Shown in pieces: positions 47,728 to 58,465 of a stretch of 64,000 nt of DNA (positions are counted from its first letter, which is position 1; each line of letters starts with the position of its first letter). Made by a program: the position numbers and the translations under genes. The stretch lies in contig CM077115.1 of NCBI GenBank assembly GCA_039619475.1, positions 448,125,292 through 448,189,291 of the forward strand. Direction: 5' to 3'. Under the pieces are notes generated by a model. The model saw only the letters and a list, made by a program, of their open reading frames with translations, was not told the origin of the DNA and searched no databases. The stretch is from Icerya purchasi (lineage: Eukaryota > Arthropoda > Insecta > Hemiptera > Monophlebidae).

Positions 47728-50700
47728 AAGGGGACATGGTTACGTGACTAGATATTCGCTTCTGATTGATCGGCGACCAGGGAAATAGGTTTCTATATCA
47801 TTTATATATATTTAGTTTCTACTTTTTCCTTTTTTTTTTTTTTTTCAATTACTAAGATTAGGTAAATTTTGCAATTTTAAATGATTGAAAATTTTTAAAT
47901 TACAGATATAAATATTTACAGAAAAGATGAGATTATCCGAAATGTTAAATTTTTTCAAAATATTGCACTGTCAATGATTATTTTTACAAAAACTACTACG
48001 ACTTCAAGCAAAGGAAAATTTTTTTTGGGAGAAAACATTCAACCAGGAGTAATATTTTGTTTTCAGAAAATTTTCCTTCATCTGCGCACTTCAACAATAA
48101 GAACACATATTAATAATTAAAACTACGGTTAATACGAACACGAATTACACAATCAATGCATCCTCCTAACAACTCCCATCAATAATGAGCTCGGTCTTGA
48201 ATTCGAAATTTGTATTTATTATAAATACACAATTTTAAAAAAGCAGCGTAGACGAAATAAAATATACAAAAATAATTTGAATATAAATAAGTAAATAGGA
48301 ACGTCGTGGGAAACTGGGCATCATCGGATTAATTAAACATAAATGGATTAGAGATTCGATTAGATATAGTCATAAAGTCGAATCAGTTGACCTAACTAAG
48401 AAGAGGCTTGTTAACGCTGTTATATCCCTTGAGACATATCCCGCTTCATCATCACTTTAATGTTCTTTATTTAATGGTGCACCGCAGCTTCCTTCTGGAA
48501 CGTTCTTCTCGATGACAGCAGTTAGCAGTTATTTTTAAATTTTGTACAGGTGTGCGATTCTTTCCACGTAGTTTTTATGCGGAATATAAATTGATAAATT
48601 GATACGAGAAATATTTTTCATCGGTTAGCTCTTTTTTTTTGTTCTTAACTATATCTTAAGGGTATAATTTTAGTTAATAAATTTCTTCAAAGGGATTGGT
48701 TAGAGATAATTTTAATTTCCCGATTTTTATGTAAAAGAATTTCAAACTAATATTTACTTCGACGACCCCACCCCACCCCCCTTTTTTTTTTAAAGTCCCG
48801 CTAAAAATAGTTTAAATAATGGCGCTTTTTGACTCCTCTATTATGGTTTCACTCCCCCCGTAAAGGAATAAATGTTTTTAAATAATAGACACACTTATAG
48901 TTTTCAATTATTCAAAATTTATTACGGTAAATGTGTAGTACAGCAACACACTTTATTGCATATTTAGGCCGGAATTTTACGAAAAATTCGATTTAGTGAA
49001 GCAAATTGCTGTTTTAAAATCTGTTACGCGACTAAAAAAATCACGGACAGAAGTCACCTTACTGAAGTTTATCAAAAAAAACCCGGTTTCTTATTTGTCC
49101 GGAAAATCTGAACTATCGCTATTAATGAAATTAATTCCAATTCAAAATGGTGTCGAGCTTTAGCAATTTATCAATGATGTGTGTTACGAGAAAATACGGC
49201 AGAAATTAATTAAATGTACGAATAAAAATGTTTAATAAGGAAAATGATTAAGTAAGGATCAGATGGACAAGGAGAAACGACTGAAACAATCAAACAGGGT
49301 TACAAAATATTCAAGAGATCAAGGGAAGCTTACACACGTTTACGCAAAATTTTATTCAAAACAGATAATACCGATTTTCCACTATACCAGGAAAATAATC
49401 GTCCATCGCAAGTTACTCGACCGAAATGAAAACAAAAAAGCGGCAATTTCGCTCTTTCAAAAGCTATAAGTAATTTAAATTTATTGAAAATTATTAGTCA
49501 TAAAATTAATTTATTAAAAGGGTAGGACGTCTATAACAGATGTTCTTTATCGTTCTATATGTCCGTTACGAAGAAATGTCTTTGTAAGAATGTTTTTGAC
49601 TTTTTATTAATTAATGTTTTAATTATTTTTATGATAGGTCCTCCACTGGCCCTGTATATAATCATAAATTAATGCGTCGGTACTTTTTTTTTTTTCAAAT
49701 TCGTTTTTCTTATAGTGGTGAACGGAACCATACATTTTGAGACACTGATGCACAATTTACTACAAAAATTATACATTTCCCGCAAAATTTGAGTTTAGAG
49801 GTGGTACTGCGGAAATAAAACCGATTATTTTGTTAAATAATACTTATTCGTTTTCAAAATTTCCATTTAAACGAAAAAAAAGGAAACATTTAATTTAGTT
49901 TTCTCTCCCCAAAAAAGTACCAAAGGTTTATTAAATATCTAGCGTTCTGCATCAAGTGAAAAAAAAACAAAACAAAACCTAATAACAATCACCCTTAATA
50001 TGCTGTTGAGAATTCGAGAAGGATGTGTTTATCATTATCGAAAGGAAATGGGTGGGGGGACTATCTTTGCTTTCGTATTTAACTGCACTAAATAAATGAT
50101 CGCAAAGAATACCTGGTCCTAATGTGATAGTCGCTTCATTAATTTTGTTATTGTATTTTTCAGAAGAGGAATGCTAACTAAGAGTAATAAGCCAATAACT
50201 ACGGAAAGGGTTCAAAATGAAAAAAAAAAAAAGATTACAAGAAAGCAATTAACAAAGAAACAACAGGTAATTACGGCAAGCCATGATTAAGCAACTGCGT
50301 CACATGAATTATTGTTTATTTGTTTATTTTTTATAAATTAAGCAGTTTACGGTAAGCTAAAATCTTTCATAATGTATGCATGTAAGCTCGCAGGGGGTAT
50401 GTTCACCCTAATAAAACTCGCTAGGAATATTTGTATCAGCTGTTTTGATTTCTTATTAACCCGCGCCAAGTTGGCCACATGGCGTGCCAATATCTCACGG
50501 AACGATGACAGCAATAGCCGAATGTAATAATTACATTTAACTTTACAAAGACGGAGCAAACGTGAATACACAAGGCCGACTTTCGTTCTCTAGCGTGCTT
50601 ACGAAATCAAAACAGTGAAATCTATGCAATCTGTCTGAGTGTAACTTTTCCACCAGTCCCAGAGGCTGAAATATCCTCTTATTCCTCAAAATCTTAATAT

Positions 50701-51520
50701 TCAGCCAAGTTCCATTATCAAATGCTCTTTTTGTTACGGATTCATTGTTGATAATATCTCTTCTTACCTCATCCCTTATTAATTATTTAGCTGAAAAAAT
50801 AAAACATGCTGTAAGACAGCTTTCTCAGTTAGACTGTGATATCACCTGCGCATACATACTGGAATTCTGAGAAACTAGCAGACAAATGTGACTGCCAAAA
50901 CAGTCCTGTCCACTCTTATAAACATTAATGTCTTCTCTTCACTTCAAATGTACTATTCGAAAAAGTGGAAGCAGCTTTGGTTATGGTCTCGTCATCTGAA
51001 AAAACACAGAAAATTTTCAATCCTTGAGAAACGGGCATATTTCCAAGTTGCATGGGAACGCGTCTCTCCGTCAACATATTTTGTTTACAACTCGTGCCAA
51101 CGGCGATCGACAATATATACTCGGACAGTGCTATCTCACAAACCCGTTCAATCTCTATGCTGACCAATAATCCAGAGCAACTCTTTCGAATACTCAGGTG
51201 TATTCAATTAATTTGAACAGGTTCATATAGAATACCTGGTAAATGTGCCGCGATAGCCTTATAGTTACAGAATAAAGACTATATTAATATTAATACTATG
51301 TACAAAAAAAAATCCTCTAAATTAGAAGAAAAATTTTAAATATCAATAATATTCTTTAAAAAAAATTCTTTATTCACTTTTTATTGCTTTCACCGCATTA
51401 GTGTCATCAGTTATTTTTTTGTTTTTTTTTTTTTTGGTTTATAAATTAGACCTTCGTGCATTTTATTTTTTTTCCGGTTCTTATTTTCATTAATTAATCA
51501 TTGCTTTCTAAATAAATACT
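47728..51520. other. No gene recognised over 3.8 kb
   Basis: AT-rich intron sequence. ORFs at 49263-49469, 50347-50571 and 50888-51167 have no family motif, and those at 50888-51167 overlap on both strands. Poly-A/T tracts are common. Confidence 0.4.
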
Positions 51521-52660
51521 TTTTTTTCCCTACCATGGGCGCGCAGCGGCCTTGACCCAACAACATGAAAGATTAAGAGATAGAACTAAATAGCCAGGCG
51601 GTCAGAAATGGAAAAAACAAAGGACAGCAGCAACGGAATAATTGAAGGTAATGGGAAGGAAAGAATATAGGTAGCGTTAAAGGGAGTAGGAAAACCCAGA
51701 GCCGTAAGGAAACAATTGTGGAACGACGACAGACAGGAATAGAATGAAACCAAGGCAGCAAACGAGGAACCAGTTGAATAAAACGGTAGTATGAATAATG
51801 ATTCAAGAATAAAGATGTATACAGGTATAGCCAAAGTCTGGAATGATTAAAGCGTGATAGGGAAAGAATGTCTGAAGAAGGAAAAGAGTCGAGAAAAAAA
51901 CCATTGCGGGCGGCTGAGCGAGCTAAAGAGTCAGCTAAGTGTCAATTCCCCTTATATTGAAATGACTAGGAACCGATAGAGAAAGTATATGAAAATGGAA
52001 CGGGATGAGAACAAAGAGAAGATGAGAGATCGAATAGAAAGGATGATACCGTCAGAAGAATGAGAAGGAGGAGAGGAGATGGCTTGAAGAACGCCTCTGG
52101 AATCGGAAACGATCAGAAATTTGTGAACCCCACTTGTAGAGGATATAAAATGAATAGCACGAAGAATTGAGATAGATTCGACCGAGAAGATAGAGCAGAA
52201 AGAAGGAAGTCTGTAAGGCTCAGAGTGCAGAAACGTAGGAGACGTATACGCACCACCCATGCGCCCGTCACTCTTGGAGTCATCATGTGTTAAGATCAAG
52301 ACATGGAAAGGAAAAGAAGAGTCCAGCAGCTGAAGGAATTCAAAGTTGACTACATTGTGAGAGGAAGAATTAGCTCAGATTGGAAGGGAGGAGAAATTGA
52401 TGGGGTGCCATATGCTATTAAAATCGAAAGAAAAGTAAGGAAGACTGTTATAAGAGGAAACGTAGGGAGAAAAATTGGAAACACGAGCAGCTATATGCGA
52501 TAGAATCGGAATTTTATGAGACGCCAAGCGCCAGTGATTTTTGATATGAAGATAGGAGGGAATAAGATTGGATGAAAAAATGAAGAAGCGTTTTATTAAA
52601 AAACGATAACCGAGGAGTGAACGACGAATGAGTAGGGGTTGAATGGTAGATTCATATTAT
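51521..52660 (-). mobile_element. LINE-A copy, RNase H and tail
   Basis: Leftward, a worn frame corresponding to the segment before RNase H (HKIPILSHIA, YNSLPYFSFDF) is followed by SEPYRLPSFCSIFSVESISI, KFLIVSDSRGVLQAISSP and IILSIRSLIFSLFSSRSIFI. The first Asp block reads DDSKSDGRMGGA in place of TDGSK.., and TAE is replaced by SVE, so RNase H would be inactive. The tail is C/T-rich with a short terminal T-run at 51521-51528. Confidence 0.78.
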
Positions 52661-52885
52661 TGTCGCTCTCACTGGATTTCTGAAATTTATTACAGGCGTC
52701 AACCAATGACCGGATCCAATCCCGAAAATATGTGATATTCCACAAAGCTAAATATATTTACTACATATTTGAATTACTAATTTATGAAAATATTTATATG
52801 TGTTTTAAGACAGGGAAATAGACTTTATTTGCAAATCATTCACAGATCCCAAAATGAAAATTTGGTATCTTTTTGTAATACGTAC
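52661..52885. other. Intron sequence between LINE-A and exon a
   Basis: No feature seen. Confidence 0.4.
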
Positions 52886-53001
52886 TTTGTGCGATCCCAG
52901 GTTTTTTACTTTGCACGGCAGGGAAGCGTCTTGTCCGACAACCACCCTCACGTTTGGAATCGGTTCGGTAAACTGTGGAACCATGTTATTTCCATTCGTC
53001 A
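52886..53001 (-). CDS. Exon a: start of Ig domain 1, DIP/lachesin-like protein
   Basis: The acceptor is TTTCATTTCAG, directly before the exon, and the donor is AAA|GTACGT. The exon opens in phase 1 and ends on a whole codon. It encodes TNGNNMVPQFTEPIPNVRVV, then a stretch with the B-strand cysteine (ASLPCKVKN) and ends LGSHK. The EPIPNV...G.DASLPC pattern is the usual N-terminal edge of the first Ig domain in insect DIP proteins. Reading past the donor soon enters intron sequence without similarity. The upstream exon is not identified. Confidence 0.88.
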
Positions 53002-53280
53002 CTGAAATGAAAACAGCGCCGTTAAAATAAGCCTTTTCGACATATATATGTACTAACTAACCGGGCGAACTTTGTACCGCCTTAGGATCAATAAATGTTG
53101 TGTTAACTTATTAGCTGAATTAAATTCAATTTTTTATTAAGACAAAAATTAATACTCAAAATGAATTAAGTTCAATAAATGTTTTTAAAATCAAAATGAA
53201 AAGAGTATTTTAATTACATTGAAATGAATGTAATTCATGTGGCGGCAGCAAGGCATTATTTCAATTTACTTTGAAAAATT

Positions 53281-53460
53281 AAAGTAAATTACTTTGGAAA
53301 CGCATGTTTTTTCGGGCTATACCATCAGCTAATAACACAGAGTAGACACTCGATTTATATACTTTATTAAAATAGAGTGTGTACTCTGTACTGTTAGCTG
53401 ATGATAGGCTATACACACGAAAAGACATGTTTCTAACGTAAATTAATTTCTTAAAGTAAA
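53281..53460. repeat. Foldback MITE-like repeat
   Basis: The left arm (ACCATCAGCTAATAACACAG) is repeated in inverse on the right (CTGTACTGTTAGCTGATGAT), and the outer parts AAACGCATGTTTTTTCGGGC and ACGAAAAGACATGTTT also pair. Arms are about 70-85 bp with a roughly 22-bp AT spacer. Confidence 0.8.
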
Positions 53461-54030
53461 TTTATACCGCTTTTTAGGATTCCGTACTCATGTATAATGT
53501 ATGGAATAATCCGAATTAAGATGGCTCACAAACGACAAAAATATTCAATTATACAATAGAGCTCGGAAACGATTTGACTTATCACAGAATATCGGATCAT
53601 AAATTATTAAAACTTCTATCTACGACAATTTACAACTTTAAACTGAGCGATTACCCTGGGCGGCAAGAAGCCGTCTAAAATATATGTAACATGGAATTTA
53701 AAACCACCTCAGAGAAATTACCCTTAAACAATTCATAACTCATCACCAGATAACCTCCTTTAAAAGCGAAATTCAAAATATAAAACAAAACACAGAAACC
53801 CTTTCATAAAATCCAAAAATTACGGTTAAAAAATAATTTAAACCCCTCTTTTGCGCCAAAAACAGCAAAAAAAAAATGAATTTTCTTCATAAATTCTGTT
53901 TTAAATTTCGTATTCTGCTATTCGGAGTGGAGAAACATCTAATAAATCAAAGATCATAAAAATCGGTTCAGCCGTTTTTGAGTTGTAAGTGGTGTAACTA
54001 ACCCGACTTTGTTTTATATATATGAAAAAA
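53461..54030 (+). repeat. Interspersed repeat, copy 1
   Basis: Begins near TTTTTAGGATTCCGTACTCA and contains CGATTACCCTGGGCGGCAA, GAAATTCAAAATAT and AAACAGCAAAAAAA, ending near AAAATCGGTTCAGCCGTTTT. The same blocks occur in the same order at 58466-59725. The class is not certain; the last block is frequent in insect repeats. Confidence 0.7.
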
Positions 54031-54550
54031 CTTGATAATTAGTATCACTTATTTTGTTCAGATTTTCTAATATATAAATGCGGAGCTAGTTGGACTTTTT
54101 CAATTAAATTACTACTCGACGTTACAGAGATGGGAGATGCGTGCAATCCTTTACCGGAAAAATGTTAATTTAATAAAAATAATATTTAAAAAAATAACAA
54201 GTATTTTATCCTAGTTGTTATAATAAATGTGCTAAACGTAATAACCGCTGGAATGAAAAAAAAACAACTTATAACATAAATTATGATTTTTGTGGTATTT
54301 AAACTTCTGTCGCGTTTATTTTTAGGTGCCTACGAATAATATTACTAATCCGTTCATTCTTCTCTGCAATACGTACGTATCAAATATAATACAAAAATAA
54401 AATCTTTTATAAATTATAAAAATCGCTGGAAACTTTAAACCTTTTTCGATATAATAACCGTACGTCCCTCTATTTGCAAAGTGTAATTTTTTGGACGCGT
54501 TGGAGTTACAAAAAACAACTATTGATAAGTAAAAAAAATAAGAAAGCCAG
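54031..54550. other. No feature seen
   Basis: AT-rich; the left end of the following Tc1 element was not found here. Confidence 0.4.
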
Positions 54551-55210
54551 ATTAGAATTCACGAAAAAATACCAAAGCTGGGCACAATAGAAGATTGGAA
54601 AAAGAGGTGCTGTTTTCCGATGAAACTAAAGTCAATTTGTTTGGTAATGATGGTAGAAAGTATGTTTGACAACCAAAAAAAAAAAAAAAAAAAGAAAAAA
54701 AAACACACTAGAAATGATTCTCGATATCAAATACCACCAACTGTAAAGCTTGATAGAGGTAATATAATGCTTTGGGGTGTATTTTCATGGAAAGGTGTCG
54801 GTCCGATTTTCAAAATTGAAGGTATCATGGACGCCGCTATGTATAGAAATATATTCTATCGGAACAAATGCTACCGTATGCCCGTTGAAATGTACCTCGA
54901 GGATGGATATTTCAACAAGACAATAAACATCGATCGCAGCTGCTTCGGTAGTTTTTCAGCACAAAAAATATTCGAGTTTTTACAATCTCCAGACTTAAAT
55001 CCTATACAACATTTATGCCAAGAGCTAAAAATAAGATTAGGAACTGAAAATTGTCTCAAAACAAAGATGTTCTGTGGAACAAACAGTTCAAGAAGAGTGG
55101 AGAAATGTCTCTCAAGATAGAATCGTCAAACTAATCGAATCGATGCCACACCGATGTGCTACCGTGGTAGCTCTTCAAAGAGTATGGTTACCAAGTATTG
55201 ATAGAAGTGT
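54551..55210 (+). pseudogene. Tc1-type transposase, DDE core, inactivated
   Basis: AGHNRRLEKEVLFSDETKVN has the first catalytic Asp. KYV(stop)QP is followed by an A-run and then by HTRNDSRYQIPPTVKLDRGN and IMLWGVFSWKGVGPIFKIEG. In a shifted frame GWIFQQDNKHRSQ holds the second Asp. The third block reads SPDLNPIQHLCQELKIRLGT, where the catalytic Glu of 'NPIEHLW' is Gln. Residues IVKLIESMPHRC follow near the end. An A-run of about 19, plus AAAAAAAA after a G (54675-54703), has grown at what should be a short Lys/Asn codon stretch. Confidence 0.85.
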
Positions 55211-55500
55211 ATATCGTTTATCACCACGGGAAATGTTTTTTTTTTTTTTTTTTTTTTTATTCATGTATAGTTTATAATAATTGTTATAATAAATATTTGG
55301 TCGGAAACTTATGCACACGCCTAAGATATTATGTTTGTTATAAATAATTAATACAAATTTGATAAAATGCTCGCATTTTACCTGTGATGTAATAAAAGTA
55401 CTTTAAGATATGATGTACTGGCACCTTCACTTTGCACCCTTTTCTTCATTATCAAAGCACAAAATTACGCTTTTTGGGCGGAAACTTTTGACCACAACTG
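54551..55500 (+). mobile_element. Tc1-like element, right part with terminal repeat
   Basis: A decayed Tc1-type transposase is followed by a right terminal sequence GGAAACTTTTGACCACAACTG ending at 55500, next to a TA. A weaker related copy, TTTGGTCGGAAACTTATGCA, lies at 55298-55317. The left end is missing, so the element is 5'-truncated or its left end has decayed. Confidence 0.75.
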
Positions 55501-55502
55501 TA

Positions 55503-56099
55503 TCCAGTTCGCATATACCGTGTAATCTTTTTACATATCTATCAAGAGAATTGGTATTAATAGAAATCCTCGTCCAACATAGCCTAACATTATTTTTTTC
55601 CCGCTTAATTCTTCATCAATTTTAACTACTCCCACTCTACCAGGTGAATAATTTGTTAAACCATTTGTTTCATCTATAATTCCTATCGCTTACATATCTC
55701 GCAACATGATGAGCTGTACCGCATCAAGGCTTTACTAATGTCGACAAAAATAAATTGTTTCCTATTTACTAAACCTTTATTAACACTACGACCGGGTTAA
55801 TACTATTAATAACAAGATACCATTGTTGATTTTCTTTAATTTCTTGAGTGAAGCAATATTTCAAAGTTTTCGCCAGAACCCCGGTAATTGTCGCAAACGC
55901 TCACTTTACACGTTTTTACACATGCATAGATCTGATAATACTAACTGTAAGTCCTTCGAGAGCCGTAAGTTTGTAAACCTCTCTTCTTAAGGTGCCGTAC
56001 GTTTAGCTGTACAGATATAGGTTGTGTACCAGGCAGTTATTATATGCAACGCGGGTGTATACACGCAAGACTACATTCGGAACTGATTAGTAATCGTTT
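55503..56099. other. No gene recognised
   Basis: Mixed composition. It may include the 3' part of the neighbouring SINE, whose boundary is not clear. Confidence 0.35.
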
Positions 56100-56322
56100 G
56101 ATTTATCGATATACAAGTGCAATCCCGTGTGGGTCTGCTGTGTACTGACCTAGCGCGCATATGATGTTGTAAGTGGTGGTTTACCATTGCCTTCCACGTG
56201 ATTATTAGCGATTATTTATTTATTTATTTAATTCTTGTAATAAGTTCATCGTCGTTCGGGATCGAACCCGTGACCTCCATATCGGAAGTCAAGCGCTCTA
56301 GCAACTAGGCTATCGCGACGAC
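56100..56322 (-). mobile_element. tRNA-derived SINE
   Basis: The 5' 75 nt (56322-56248) fold like a tRNA: acceptor stem GTCGTCG with CGACGAT, box A TAGCCTAGTTGCTAGAG and box B GGTTCGATCCC. The loop between stem halves would hold GAT in the anticodon position. The body goes on into (AAAT)n and GGAAGGCAATGGTAAACCAC, a block often seen in arthropod SINEs. Transcription would be by RNA polymerase III from the internal promoter. The left border is not defined. Confidence 0.82.
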
Positions 56323-56386
56323 AGCTTTTTAAATAGATTAATCATTTTGTTTTGTTAATAGTGGTCAGTGGCTAACATTATTTTTA

Positions 56387-56807
56387 TCATCTTATTCTGT
56401 CCCAACCTAGAGTTTGGTAAGTTTGCTGATTATTTAAAACACCGACCGCTTTTTCTATAACGCAGATTACATTGTTTTTATAATATACCAGCGGAAAAAC
56501 GTAACTCCTGGAAGGAAAAATATGGACTATTTCAGGGTAATATACTTTAAGCGAAACACGTATAAGTCTGCACTGGTTGAGGGACTCTGTATTAATAACT
56601 GACGATTCTATTTTGGTTCGACTGGTAAAGCGTGTTCCTTTTAAGCAAGCTTTATCGCGCTTTTGCTGTACATTTCGCTCGCTGTTTCTTTCGTACGCGT
56701 CAAAAACGAGTATAGTTAACGCGAACAATATCGCAGTAATGCGCCTGGACAGATACGTTGAAATAAACATTATCGTTGCCAACTGTGATATTTTCCACTT
56801 TGTCGCA
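56387..56807 (-). CDS. Signal-peptide-like ORF, possible upstream exon
   Basis: The frame starts MFISTYLSRRITAILFALTI, then LVFDAYERNSERN, a plausible signal peptide: charged start, hydrophobic core of about 13 residues, then polar. It lies 3.4 kb upstream of exon a on the same strand. Against this, no good phase-1 donor was found, the rest of the frame has no recognisable motif, and overlapping ORFs exist on the other strand. Treat as a candidate only. Confidence 0.2.
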
Positions 56808-57186
56808 GTTTAAAATTATCGATCGTATAAGTGTCGAAAAATTCTTAATTCTTATTCGTCGATTTTTTGAATAAGCTTGTACAGTCCCTCTGCATTATCG
56901 AAAACCGATTAGGTAATCAGTCTGATATTCTAAAATTTCATCTCCTTTGTTCTAGCTGTTGTATTTTTTTTTTTTTTTTAATGAATTATTTTTCACATTG
57001 CCGTTTTAAACTTACTTTTAGATGGAGATTTTTTTTAATCGATTCCTTTACTATATCGTTGACTGTTGCATAACAAAAAAACATTCTACTTTTTTTTTTT
57101 TAATTTTTAGCTTTACCTTTTTTTACGGAATCTCGAAAAAAAAAAAAGGGTTATGTTGAAAATTTAAAAAAGAAAAAAAAAACCAA
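56808..57186. other. No feature seen
   Basis: AT-rich with several A and T homopolymers. Confidence 0.4.
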
Positions 57187-58347
57187 CGACCAACCTATCG
57201 GAGACAAAAGAAAACACTTTATATATGCTGATGATCTGGCCATCACAGCTCAAAGAGCATCCTTTGAAGAGGTAGAAAAGGATTTAATAGAAATGCTGGA
57301 CACGTTGAAAGGTTACTACGAACAAAACTACCTCAAACCAAATCCACTGAAAACTCAAGTTACAGCGTTTCATTTGCGAAATCAGAATGCCAAGCGGAAA
57401 CTAAAAATAAAATGGAATGGTGTACATTTGGAACACTGTGAACACCCTAAGTACCTTGGAGTAACGCTGGACCGATCACTGACATATAAAAGACACTGTG
57501 AGTATACGAAAAATAAGATAAATTCAAGAAACGGGCTCTTACAAAAACTGATTGGAACTACCTGGGGTGCAGATCCTCGAGTACTAAGAACATCAGCGCT
57601 AGCACTTTGCTACTCAGCCGGGGAATATGTTTGCTCAGTGTGGCGTAATTCAACGCACGCTAAGAAGGTTGACGTGGTGCTCAATGAAACTAACAGGATA
57701 ATTACAGGATGTTTAAAAGCAACACCAATACCAAAACTGCAAGTGTTATGCGGAATTGCACCTCCAAATATAAAGAGGTAGCAGCAATGATAGAAAAATC
57801 TAAACAAGAAACAGAGTGTAGACACCCTTTATATGGACACGAGACGCCGACATACCGTCTAAAGTCAAGAAAAAGCTTCTTAAAGACAACAAGATCGCTC
57901 TCAGAAACGCCTACGTCAGCAAGAATAAGGATGTGGAAAAGAGAAACAGAACAAGAGCGCTTCGAAATATGGAAAGAACCGGTCGAAAATCTGCCTGCGG
58001 GAAGTGAATTACACTGGAGAACGTGGAAAGCCTTAAATAGAATGCGGACAAGAACAGCAAGGACGAAAAATAACTTAGAAAAATGGGGTATGTCAGAAAG
58101 CAATAAGTGTGACTGCGGAATCGAACAAGACTCGGATCATTTATTTACATGGCCCTCTCACTGTCAATCCAGTGCAAATTTGAGGATACGGTGTCCAAAA
58201 CTATACCCGAAAATGCGATCCAGGTTGTTGCTTACTGGGCGAAGAAAGAACTACGAGTATGATGCTGACCGTATAAGAAGAACGGCATCTGGAAATACAC
58301 GTAACGTCCACGTACAGAGACAGACTGCAGCGTTGACTCTGTGCTAA
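57187..58347 (+). pseudogene. Non-LTR RT, C-terminal half
   Basis: It opens TNDQPIGDKRKHFIYADDLA with an intact catalytic box, then KYLGVTLDRSLTYKRHCEYT, LIGTTWGADPRVLRTSALAL, RIITGCLKATPIPKLQVLCG and, after a frameshift near 57775, LKSRKSFLKTT, WRTWKALNRMRTRTARTKNN and LEKWGMSESNKCDCGIEQDS. The pattern is that of a broadly distributed metazoan LINE ORF2 C-terminus with Cys-rich end. All before the YADD box is missing (5'-truncated). Beyond the CDCG motif similarity fades. The clade is not assigned. Confidence 0.8.
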
Positions 58348-58465
58348 ATTCGCTAAGAACTTCTGATGAAAATGCACGAAGCTAGGTTGCGTTTTAATGT
58401 TAAAATTGATTGTACGACTTCGGAAGTAGTAAAAACATGTTTAAAACAAACCGGATTATTAATTT

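Larger units (their letters stand above)
7741..53001 (-). other. Gene span: DIP/lachesin-like Ig-domain adhesion protein, internal part
   Basis: Four exons on one strand assemble into one open reading frame covering two consecutive Ig domains. Intron phases are 1 (into the first exon), 0, 1, 1 and 1 (out of the last), and every border is GT/AG. Each domain has its two cysteines, and the first has the typical tryptophan and 'EDRGYYMCQ' F-strand motif. Insect DIP proteins are GPI-anchored or secreted three-Ig surface proteins that bind Dpr partners in synaptic matching; lachesin-type relatives act in junctions and nerve. The motifs 'QINTNPVISQVGYLQVV' and 'NGVPPSVS' favour the DIP group, but the exact paralogue is not resolved. 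The signal peptide, third Ig domain and anchor are not seen. The introns total about 44.6 kb and hold nearly all the transposons described here. Confidence 0.9.

Noticed and set aside
56248..56322. tRNA gene (GAT in the loop)
   Set aside because: It continues into a SINE body, and the anticodon stem is extended and irregular; treated as the SINE head.
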